A stretch of DNA of 64,000 nt, taken from assembly GCF_003634215.1 (NCBI RefSeq), contig NZ_RBWX01000007.1, positions 546,001-610,000 of the forward strand. The letters run 5' to 3'. A program made the translations under genes and the position numbers. Under the pieces are notes generated by a model, which ran no database searches, was not told the DNA's origin, and saw nothing but the letters and a program-made list of their open reading frames with translations. This DNA comes from Sphingosinicella microcystinivorans (GTDB lineage: Bacteria; Pseudomonadota; Alphaproteobacteria; Sphingomonadales; Sphingomonadaceae). Of this stretch, positions 49,577-57,116 are shown piece by piece; the first letter of the stretch is position 1; every line of letters begins with the position of its first letter.

Positions 49577-50800
49577 ATGATTTTTGTTCAGCCGGCATAC
49601 CGCCAGCTTGGTGTGCTCACCGTACTTGCGATCCTGCTCGACGGTCTCGATGGCCAGGCGCTGAGTTTTGCCTTGCCCGCCATCGCAGCCGAATGGGGCG
49701 CGGAAAAGAGCGCGTTCGGGTTCGTCTTCATGGCCGGGCTTATCGGTATGGCGGCGGGAACGATCGTGCTCGGCTACGTCGGTGATCGTTTCGGCAGGCA
49801 CATCGCGCTCGGCATCAGCGTTGTGCTTTTCGGCCTGTTCACGGGGCTTTGCGCCATGGCGGGCAGCGTGAACGAAATCCTGCTCCTGCGGTTCATCGCC
49901 GGTCTTGGCATGGGCGGCGCGCTTCCGAATGCGGCTGCGCTGATGTCCGAAACCATAGCGCCCCGATGGCGGGCCGTTGCGGTGACAGCCACGATCCTTT
50001 GTATTCCGCTCGGCGGAATGCTGGGCGGAATCCTTGCGTCGTGGGTGCTGCCGGCCTTCGGCTGGCGGCCGCTGTTCATCGGTTGCGGTCTCGCCTCCAT
50101 CCTGCTCGGCGCGCTTCTGTTCCTCCAGAAGCACCAAGCCGTTGCCGCACCTGAAGCGATGGAAATAAGCGCTTTACCCGCGCTCGGCTTCGGCCAGACC
50201 CTCGCCCTGGTGCTCGGCAAGGATGCGCGCCGCGATACGCTGGCGATCTGGATTTCGTATTTCTGGTCGCTGATGGCCGTGTACCTCTCGCTCAACTGGC
50301 TGCCGAGCCTGCTGGTCGGGGCGGGCTTCGGTCTCGGCGATGCAAGCATCGGTGCGGCGCTTTTCAACTGCGGCGGCATCGTGGGCGCGCTGCTCGGCGC
50401 ACTGCTCATTCGCACCTTCGGGTCGCGGGCCGTGCTCGTCACGATGGCGCTTTGCGGCGCGGTCACCAGTGTGTTGCTCGCGGCCTTTCCGCCGAATCCA
50501 GATGCGTTCCTGCTCAGCGTTTCGCTGATCGCCGTGCTCGGCATTTCCAGCGCCGGCATCCAGTCGATTCTCTTCGCGGTCGCCGCACAGCTCTACACGG
50601 TCGAGACGCGATCGACGGCGATCGGCGTCGCGCTCGGCTTCGGTCGGACGGGGGCGATGATCAGCGCGGTGGCGGGCGGTGTGCTCATCGGTTGGCAGAC
50701 GGGGGGCTTTTTCGTCACCACAGCCCTTCTCATGGCGCTGCTTGCCGCGTCGCTGATGATCCTGCGGCGGCATATCGAAAGGCATCGCGCCCCGGCCTGA
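49577..50800 (+). CDS. MFS transporter, AAHS (aromatic acid:H+ symporter)-like
   Basis: The 407-residue protein has about 12 hydrophobic helices. DGLDGQALSFALPAIAAEWG in helix 1 matches the DGxD motif of aromatic-acid/H+ symporters. GYVGDRFGRHIALGIS is MFS motif A, and LRFIAGLGMGGALPNAAALMSE also fits. It should import an organic acid. ATG 49577 has GGGGAG about 10 nt upstream. It is divergent from the M23-like/amidase operon across a region holding AT-rich copy 4, so it is probably part of the same regulon. Confidence 0.88.
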   Translation: MIFVQPAYRQLGVLTVLAILLDGLDGQALSFALPAIAAEWGAEKSAFGFVFMAGLIGMAAGTIVLGYVGDRFGRHIALGISVVLFGLFTGLCAMAGSVNEILLLRFIAGLGMGGALPNAAALMSETIAPRWRAVAVTATILCIPLGGMLGGILASWVLPAFGWRPLFIGCGLASILLGALLFLQKHQAVAAPEAMEISALPALGFGQTLALVLGKDARRDTLAIWISYFWSLMAVYLSLNWLPSLLVGAGFGLGDASIGAALFNCGGIVGALLGALLIRTFGSRAVLVTMALCGAVTSVLLAAFPPNPDAFLLSVSLIAVLGISSAGIQSILFAVAAQLYTVETRSTAIGVALGFGRTGAMISAVAGGVLIGWQTGGFFVTTALLMALLAASLMILRRHIERHRAPA

Positions 50801-50898
50801 CCCGTCTTCCGCCATCACGGCGCCGAGGCCAGCCTTGATCCTGCGAAAGAAGCAGGACTATGACGGGTCCATATTCAAAGCTTCAGGGGATTTTTCAT

Positions 50899-52236
50899 AT
50901 GCGTCGTGTTGCTGCCGTCACCCTTGCCCTGCTCTCCACTTCGCTGCTCGCTGCGCAGCCCGCGCCGACGGGTGAGGCCGTGACCTTCGTTTATGCCGGA
51001 ACGCTGCTTGCCGAGCCCGGAAAGGCACCGCGCGGGCCGAGCACGATCGTCATCCGGAACGGCAAGATCGCGGACGTGCGCGACGGCTATGCCGAGCCGC
51101 AGGCGGGTGCGAAGGTCGTCGATCTCAAGGATCGCTTCGTGATGCCGGGCCTCATCGATCTCCACGTTCATTTCTACGGCATCGGCGGCGACCCGCTGCG
51201 CGCGCGGCTCACCGGCATGACCAACGATACGACGGACGACATGATGTACGCTGTCTCGAACGCGCGCGTCACGCTCGATGCCGGCTTCACCACGGTGCGC
51301 GATCTCGGCGGTGATCCGCGCGGGATGCGCGCGCTGCGCGAAGGTATCGAGCGCGGCGATGTCGAAGGGCCGACGATTGTGAACGCGGGCGCGCCGATCT
51401 CCGTGTCGGGCGGGCACGGCGACCCGTCGAACGGGCTTGCCGAGCCTTACTTCAGCGCCGTCCACGAACATCAGATCAACACGTGCGATGGGGCGGACGA
51501 TTGCCGCCGCGCCGTGCGCCAGCAGGTTGCGCTCGGCGCGCAGGTCATCAAGTTCATGTCGACAGGCGGCGTGCTCTCCAACGTTTCGGGCGGCCTCGGC
51601 CGTTCGATGACCGATGAAGAGATCAAGGCGGTCATCGATACGGCGCACGGCCTTGGCCGCAAGGTTGCGACCCACAGCCACCATGCCGCGGGCACGAAGG
51701 CGGCGATTGTCGCGGGCGTGGACACGGTCGATCACGGCTCGTTCCTGGATGACGAGGCGATCAAACTCCTGAAGACGCATGGCACTTGGCTTGTGCCCAC
51801 CATGCTCGCGGCGAATACGGCCGTCTCGCAGGCGCGCGCGGGCGCGCTTCCGCCCGCGGTGATCCCGAAGGCGGAAGAAGCCGCGGCGAATGCGTTCAAC
51901 AGCCACAAGAAGGCTTTCGCGGCAGGCGTGAAGGTCGCATTCGGCACGGACAGCGGCGTTTCGAAGCACGGCGACAATGCGAAGGAGTTCGCGTTGATGG
52001 TGAAGGCGGGTATGTCGCCCGCCGGCGCGCTGCAAGCGGCGACAGTGAATGCCGCCGAAGCACTCGGTCGTTCTGCGGCTATCGGCACCATCACACCGGG
52101 CAAGGACGCAGACATCATCGCGGTCGCGGGCAGCCCGCTTGACGATGTGACGCGCATGGAAAACGTCGATTTCGTGATGCGCCATGGTGTCGTCCACAAG
52201 GCGGGCGGCAAGCGCCAGGGCTTTCCGGCGGATTGA
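50899..52236 (+). CDS. Secreted metal-dependent amidohydrolase
   Basis: The 445-residue protein has a signal peptide (RRVAAVTLALLSTSLLAA) and the amidohydrolase layout: VMPGLIDLHVHF with metal ligands His89 and His91, VIKFMSTGGVLS with the likely bridging Lys, THSHHAAG, VDHGSFLD and FGTDSGV with the metal Asp. It resembles imidazolonepropionase-like hydrolases, some of which are Xaa-Pro or Xaa-Arg dipeptidases. It should hydrolyse a peptide-like amide outside the cytoplasm. ATG 50899 has AGGGGA 8 nt upstream. The next gene begins 5 bp after its stop. Confidence 0.9.
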   Translation: MRRVAAVTLALLSTSLLAAQPAPTGEAVTFVYAGTLLAEPGKAPRGPSTIVIRNGKIADVRDGYAEPQAGAKVVDLKDRFVMPGLIDLHVHFYGIGGDPLRARLTGMTNDTTDDMMYAVSNARVTLDAGFTTVRDLGGDPRGMRALREGIERGDVEGPTIVNAGAPISVSGGHGDPSNGLAEPYFSAVHEHQINTCDGADDCRRAVRQQVALGAQVIKFMSTGGVLSNVSGGLGRSMTDEEIKAVIDTAHGLGRKVATHSHHAAGTKAAIVAGVDTVDHGSFLDDEAIKLLKTHGTWLVPTMLAANTAVSQARAGALPPAVIPKAEEAAANAFNSHKKAFAAGVKVAFGTDSGVSKHGDNAKEFALMVKAGMSPAGALQAATVNAAEALGRSAAIGTITPGKDADIIAVAGSPLDDVTRMENVDFVMRHGVVHKAGGKRQGFPAD

Positions 52237-52241
52237 TTTTC

Positions 52242-52871
52242 GTGCTGCATGACCGTGGCCGCCTCGCGTTGATCGGCGCGGCCGCGGTTGTCTGGGCTGC
52301 CGCTGCGCATTTTGGCGGACCTGCGTCGAGCGCCGATGCGGCGCTGCTTGCGGCGCTTCATGCAGGGCAGATACCCGGTCTCGCGACCGCCGCGCGCGTC
52401 GTGACCGAGCTCGGCGGTTGGATTGCGCTTACGGCAGCGACTGCAAGCGCGGTGATCTGGCTCTGGCTTCGGCAGCGTCGCCGAGAGGCGCTGTTCCTGT
52501 TTCTTGTCGTTGCGGGTGCCCGCCTTGCCGCGGCGGCTCAGAAACACGTTTTCGCGCGGGAGCGACCGGACGTCGCTCACTTGGTGGATGTCAGTTCGGC
52601 CTCGTTTCCGAGCGGCCATGCCGCGAACAGCCTCGTCACGTTTCTGGTTCTCGCGGTCGTGCTTTCAGGGTCGCGGTCTGCGGTGGGTCTCGCGGTCGCG
52701 TTTGCCGGATGTGTCGGGATCAGCCGCGTGATGCTCGGCGTGCACTGGCCCTCCGATGTGCTCGGCGGCTGGGCCTTTGGCTTGGCATGGGTGCTTGCGG
52801 CGCTGTGCATCAGCGATCGCCTGCGGCCCGGTGCGGCGATCCCCTTGGCCTCGCCACGGCGAAAGGGCTAG
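52242..52871 (+). CDS. PAP2-family membrane phosphatase
   Basis: The 209-residue membrane protein carries all three PAP2 motifs: KHVFARERP (KxxxxxxRP), SFPSGHAANS and SRVMLGVHWPSD. It has about five hydrophobic helices. Such enzymes remove phosphate from lipids such as undecaprenyl pyrophosphate or phosphatidate. The start is either GTG 52242 or TTG 52233; the former is used here. It sits in a run of same-strand genes (50.9-55.2 kb) but shows no clear metabolic link to them. Confidence 0.85.
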   Translation: MLHDRGRLALIGAAAVVWAAAAHFGGPASSADAALLAALHAGQIPGLATAARVVTELGGWIALTAATASAVIWLWLRQRRREALFLFLVVAGARLAAAAQKHVFARERPDVAHLVDVSSASFPSGHAANSLVTFLVLAVVLSGSRSAVGLAVAFAGCVGISRVMLGVHWPSDVLGGWAFGLAWVLAALCISDRLRPGAAIPLASPRRKG

Positions 52872-52905
52872 GCTGGCCGCCGATGGTCCGGGAGGAGCTC
52901 GTTCG

Positions 52906-54078
52906 TTGACGGTTGCCAGTATTGCGCTTCCCCGCATCCTCAGGATCGGCGGCGGCGCCTCACAGCAGCTCGCGGAGGTGCTGGGCTCACTCGGTGTGTC
53001 CCGGCCGCTTGTCGTCACCGATGGGTTTTTGTCCGCGCAAGGCATGGTCGAGCGACTGCTCGATGGACTGCGCGCGGCGGGCGTCAGCGCGCGGGTCTTC
53101 ACGGAAACCGTGCCGGACCCGACGGTCGCCTCGATCGAGGCGGGGCTCGCGTTCCTGCAGGAAGGGAACCACGATTGTGTCGTCGGCTTCGGCGGGGGCA
53201 GCCCGCTCGATAGCGCCAAGGCGATCGCCATGCTCGCCGTCCACGGAGGCGCGATGGCGGATTACAAGGTGCCGCACGTGCAGGATATGCCGGGCCTGCC
53301 CGTGATCGCCATCCCCACGACGGCGGGGACAGGCTCGGAGGCCACACGCTTCACGATCGTCACCGATGATCAAACCGACGAGAAGATGCTTTGCGCTGGC
53401 CTTGCCTATCTGCCGGTCGCGGCGCTCGTCGATTATGAACTGACGCTCGGCAAGCCACGACGGCTCACCGCCGACACGGGTATCGATTCGCTCACGCATG
53501 CGATCGAGGCCTACGTCTCGCGCAAGGCCAATCCGTTCAGCGACGGCATGGCGCTCTCGGCGATGCGACTGCTTGCGCCCAACATTCGCCGTGTCTGCGC
53601 TGACCCCGGCGACCGCTCGGCGCGGGAGGCGATGATGCTGGGCGCGATGCAGGGCGGTATCGCTTTCTCGAACAGTTCGGTGGCGCTCGTCCACGGCATG
53701 AGCCGACCGATCGGCGCTCATTTCCATGTACCGCACGGGCTTTCGAACGCCATGCTGCTCCCCGCCGTCACGGCATGGTCTGCGCCGGCCGCAATGACAC
53801 GTTATGCGGACTGCGCGCGCGCCATGGGCATTGCGGAGGAGGGGGAGGGGGATCAGTCGGCGGTCGCGCGTCTGCTGGAGGAGCTCTCGGCTCTCAATCG
53901 CGATCTCGACGTGCCGTCGCCGGCCCAATGGGGCATTGATACCGCGCGCTGGAACGATCTCGTGCCCCTGATGTGCGCACAGGCGCTTGCATCCGGGTCG
54001 CCTGCGAACAACCCGCGCGTTCCCACAGAGGCGGAGATGGCAGCGCTTTACGCGCGGGTCTGGGACGGCGCAGCTTAA
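52906..54078 (+). CDS. Iron-containing (group III) alcohol dehydrogenase
   Basis: The 390-residue enzyme shows the Fe-ADH pattern: FGGGSPLDSAKAIA for NAD binding, PTTAGTGSEATRF, VDYELTLGKPRRLTADTGIDSLTHAIEAYVS with metal ligands, and VHGMSRPIGAHFHVPHGLSNAMLLP with further His ligands. It should interconvert an alcohol and an aldehyde or ketone in the cytoplasm. The start is TTG 52906, chosen because GGAGGAG lies 8 nt upstream and it gives the usual N-terminus. The preceding gene ends 34 bp before. Confidence 0.9.
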   Translation: MTVASIALPRILRIGGGASQQLAEVLGSLGVSRPLVVTDGFLSAQGMVERLLDGLRAAGVSARVFTETVPDPTVASIEAGLAFLQEGNHDCVVGFGGGSPLDSAKAIAMLAVHGGAMADYKVPHVQDMPGLPVIAIPTTAGTGSEATRFTIVTDDQTDEKMLCAGLAYLPVAALVDYELTLGKPRRLTADTGIDSLTHAIEAYVSRKANPFSDGMALSAMRLLAPNIRRVCADPGDRSAREAMMLGAMQGGIAFSNSSVALVHGMSRPIGAHFHVPHGLSNAMLLPAVTAWSAPAAMTRYADCARAMGIAEEGEGDQSAVARLLEELSALNRDLDVPSPAQWGIDTARWNDLVPLMCAQALASGSPANNPRVPTEAEMAALYARVWDGAA

Positions 54079-54143
54079 GCGCACCGGCATCGCGACAGCG
54101 TGGCGTCAGCTGTCACAGGCATAGGGGGCATAAGGGGGAAATT

Positions 54144-55184
54144 ATGCTGCTTATTACTGCTCTCATCGCGTCTCTTGCCGCCTCCGCAGCTCCGGAAGCG
54201 CCTGCCGGAAAGGGGGCCGCAAACGATTTTTCTCGCACGGCGGACGATCGCGAAGGCGCGCTCGATAGCTTCACCAATACCGGAACGGATGATCCGGCCG
54301 CGCTGCTGAAGCACCTTCAGCAGGAAATCTACGTCAACCAGCAGCTGGCAATCCTCACCCAGTTCCGGCTCGATTATTCGGACCGGATCCGGCTTTCGAC
54401 CGAATATGTGAACAGTGACGGCGAGCTCATCCCAACCCATGTGTTCACGCCGGTCAAAGCGTCAGGCGCGCCGCGTCCCGCCGTCGTTATGGTGCATGGC
54501 GGCTTCCACGAGCGGCTGGAGCCCTCGTGGTTCCCGCTTATTCTTGCGGTGGTGGAGGCGGGTTATGTCGTGCTGTTCCCGGAATATCGCGGCAGCCGCG
54601 GCTACGGAGACGCGATCTACCAGAACGATTACGGCAACACCGATGTCGCCGATGTGCTTGCGTCGGCGCGCTATGCGGCGACGCGTCCGGATATAGACGG
54701 CGGTCGCATCGGCATCCTTGGTCAGAGCCGTGGCGGCATGGTGACGCTGCTCGCCATCGAGCGTGCACCCAAGCAGTTCAAGGCAGCCGTCGATATCGTC
54801 GGGCTCACCGATTTCGTGGCCTACATGTCCTACAAGCCGGACTATCGCCGCAAGGAGATCGCGGAGACCAACCCGAGCTTCAAGGGCAAGCTCCCGCACG
54901 AAAACCTGCCCGCTTACATCAACGTGTCGCCGATCAACTTCGTCGACAAGATCGAGGCGCCCGTGTTGGTGCTCGCCACGAGCGGTGACAAGATCGTGCC
55001 GCACACGATCCATACCGGCCGGCTTGTCGATGCGCTGAAGGCGAACGGCAAAACCCACGATGTCAAAATTTACGACGAGGCCCCCGGCGGCCACGTGTTC
55101 ATGAAGGGGGCGACTCCCGAGCGCGAGGATGCATTGAAGCGCATCGTCGCCTGGTTCAACCGCTGGATGGGGCCTGCGCGTTAG
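54144..55184 (+). CDS. Alpha/beta hydrolase of the prolyl oligopeptidase (S9) type
   Basis: The 346-residue protein has a short signal peptide (LLITALIASLAASA), a VVMVHGGFHERLEPSW oxyanion segment, EYRGSRGYGDAIY, the nucleophile in GILGQSRGGMV, an Asp in ATSGDKIVP and a His in APGGHVF. It lacks the large beta-propeller of full-length S9 peptidases, so access for larger substrates may differ. ATG 54144 has AAGGGGGAA upstream. It should hydrolyse small peptides or esters in the periplasm. Its 3' end overlaps the convergent TetR gene by 29 bp. Confidence 0.87.
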   Translation: MLLITALIASLAASAAPEAPAGKGAANDFSRTADDREGALDSFTNTGTDDPAALLKHLQQEIYVNQQLAILTQFRLDYSDRIRLSTEYVNSDGELIPTHVFTPVKASGAPRPAVVMVHGGFHERLEPSWFPLILAVVEAGYVVLFPEYRGSRGYGDAIYQNDYGNTDVADVLASARYAATRPDIDGGRIGILGQSRGGMVTLLAIERAPKQFKAAVDIVGLTDFVAYMSYKPDYRRKEIAETNPSFKGKLPHENLPAYINVSPINFVDKIEAPVLVLATSGDKIVPHTIHTGRLVDALKANGKTHDVKIYDEAPGGHVFMKGATPEREDALKRIVAWFNRWMGPAR

Positions 55185-55833
55185 GCGGCGTCTCTTCCCT
55201 CATGCCGAACCGGTCCAGGAAACCTGCGAGACGCCAGATCGTGTCCTCGCGTGAGGGTTCTTCCGGCGGCCTGCCCAGCATGAACCGGATCGGCAGATTG
55301 CAGAGCAGCATGGCGAAATAGAGTTCCGCGGCATGCCGCGGACGGTCGATCTGCGCTATGCCGCGCGCATTCCAGCTTTCGAACAGGCTGGCGAGGCGGG
55401 TGATGTACTTCAGTTGCATGTCGTTATCGAACGCTTCGCCGAAGTCCGGATCGGTCAGGCTTTCCACGATCACAAGGCGCATGAAGGCGATCTTGCGGGG
55501 TGTCGTTGTCAAGGCGAGATAACGGAGGGCAAACTCTTCAAGGATGCGCCTTGGCGGCAGTCCGCTTGCAAGCAGCGTATCCAGGTCTTTGAGATATTCG
55601 TCGTTGCTGCGATCCACCACCGCGCGCAGCAGTCCCTGCTTGTTGCCGAACATCTGATAGATCGTTGCGAGCGAACCCCCGGAACGCTGCACGATCGCGC
55701 TCAGGCTGACAGAGGGATAACCGTATTCGAGGAAAAGCGACTCCGCCGCGTCGAGAATCGCCTGCCGTCGGGCGATACGGCGCTCGTCCTGTGTCAGGCG
55801 CGGTGCGCCTAGCTGCTCTGCCTCTGCGTTCAT
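55156..55833 (-). CDS. TetR-family repressor of the RND efflux operon
   Basis: The 225-residue protein has an N-terminal TetR HTH (ILDAAESLFLEYGYPSVSLSAIVQRSGGSLATIYQMFGNKQGLL, about 26-69) and a helical ligand domain like that of AcrR/TtgR-type regulators. It is transcribed divergently from the efflux genes, and a 25-bp near-palindrome in the shared intergenic region is the likely operator for both promoters. Its last 29 bp lie antisense to the end of the upstream hydrolase gene. Confidence 0.92.
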   Translation of the reverse strand: MNAEAEQLGAPRLTQDERRIARRQAILDAAESLFLEYGYPSVSLSAIVQRSGGSLATIYQMFGNKQGLLRAVVDRSNDEYLKDLDTLLASGLPPRRILEEFALRYLALTTTPRKIAFMRLVIVESLTDPDFGEAFDNDMQLKYITRLASLFESWNARGIAQIDRPRHAAELYFAMLLCNLPIRFMLGRPPEEPSREDTIWRLAGFLDRFGMREETPPNAQAPSSG

Positions 55834-55877
55834 GCTATTCTGGCAATCCCCATTTTGATCTTATCTTTGTTTGTTGA

Positions 55878-55902
55878 CCTGTAATGTACGTTACACTACA
55901 GG
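55878..55902. promoter_or_regulatory. 25-bp near-palindrome, likely TetR operator
   Basis: The site has the arms CCTGTAATGTAC and TTACACTACAGG around a central G; 10 of 12 arm positions are complementary. It lies 44 bp upstream of the tetR start and 56 bp before the first efflux gene. TTGACC at 55874-55879 overlaps its edge and may be a -35 hexamer for the efflux promoter. Confidence 0.7.
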
Positions 55903-55958
55903 CCTTGGCAAGGGCGGTGCCGATAGTGTCCCGATTCATCCCCCGCGACGGAGTTTTC

Positions 55959-57116
55959 ATGCGTAACAACCGATGGCTGGCAGCAGCGGCACTCGCCGCC
56001 TGCGTGTGGCTTTCCGCCTGCGCGGATGACGCGCAGCCCACGCCGCCGCCACCCGAGGTCGAAGTCGTCACGGTCCGGCCGCAGCCGATCGCGAACGTCA
56101 TCGAGCTGCCGGGGCGCGTGCAGGCCATCCGCACTGCGGAGGTGCGTGCGCGGGTGGACGGCATCATTGAACGCCGCCTGTTCGACGAGGGCACCGACGT
56201 GAAAGCGGGACAAGCGCTGTTCGCTATCGACCCGCGCGAGATGACAGCGGCGCTCAATGCCGCCCAGGCGGCACTTGCCCGCGCGCGGACGACATCGGCG
56301 AACGCGGCGCAGGATCTGCAGCGCTACGATGGACTGATCGCCGATCAGGCGATCAGCAAGCAGGAATATGATGCGGCCGTGGCACGGCGGGGCACGGCGC
56401 AGGCCGATGTCGATCAGGCGCGGGCACAGGTCGAATCTGCCCGTCTCAACCTTGGCTACGCCACCGTCCGGGCGCCGATCGCAGGCCGCGCGGGCCGTGC
56501 GCAGGTGACGGAGGGCGCGCTGGTCAGCGCGTCGCAGGGCACGCTGCTCACCACGATCGAGCAGATCGATTCGATCTACGTGAACTTCTCCCAGTCGAGT
56601 TCCGATCTGCTCGCGATCCGCCGCGACATCGCCGGCGGCAAGCTGCACATCCCGGAGCTTGGCCGCTGGGACGTGACGCTGATTCTTGAAGACGGCACAG
56701 CGTACGAGCAGACCGGCCATATCGATTTCCTCGACCTCTCGATCGACGAGGCGACGGGAACGGCCGCGCTGCGTGCCGAATTTCCGAACCCCCGGCGGAT
56801 ATTGCTGCCCGGCCAGTTCGTGCGCGCGCAGATTGGGGCCGGAACGCGGGCGAACGGCATCCTTGTGCCACAGCGCGCGGTCACCGTCGCTGAAGACGGC
56901 GGGAGCGTCTACGTGGTCGGCGCCAAGGACGTTGCCGAGGTGCGCCCCGTGAAGCTCGGCCGGCTTCAGGGCGACAGCTGGGTAATCGACGAGGGCCTCA
57001 ACAGCGGGGATCGTGTGGTGGTGAGCGGGCTTCAAGGTGTCCGCCCCGGCCAGCCCGTTCGCATCGCTGGGGCTGCGCCGAAAAAGGCCGCAGAGAAAGC
57101 TGCCGCAACCAAATGA
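55959..57116 (+). CDS. RND efflux periplasmic adaptor (membrane fusion protein)
   Basis: The 385-residue protein begins with a lipoprotein-type signal ending LSAC. Its layout is that of AcrA-like adaptors: EVRARVDGIIERRLFDEGTDVKAGQALFAID (lipoyl half), a coiled-coil region around residues 95-165, YATVRAPIAGRAGRAQVTEGALVSA, and a beta-barrel/membrane-proximal end (GDRVVVSGLQGVRPG). It should link the RND pump to the outer-membrane channel. ATG 55959 has GGAG upstream. The pump gene overlaps its end by 4 bp. Confidence 0.94.
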   Translation: MRNNRWLAAAALAACVWLSACADDAQPTPPPPEVEVVTVRPQPIANVIELPGRVQAIRTAEVRARVDGIIERRLFDEGTDVKAGQALFAIDPREMTAALNAAQAALARARTTSANAAQDLQRYDGLIADQAISKQEYDAAVARRGTAQADVDQARAQVESARLNLGYATVRAPIAGRAGRAQVTEGALVSASQGTLLTTIEQIDSIYVNFSQSSSDLLAIRRDIAGGKLHIPELGRWDVTLILEDGTAYEQTGHIDFLDLSIDEATGTAALRAEFPNPRRILLPGQFVRAQIGAGTRANGILVPQRAVTVAEDGGSVYVVGAKDVAEVRPVKLGRLQGDSWVIDEGLNSGDRVVVSGLQGVRPGQPVRIAGAAPKKAAEKAAATK

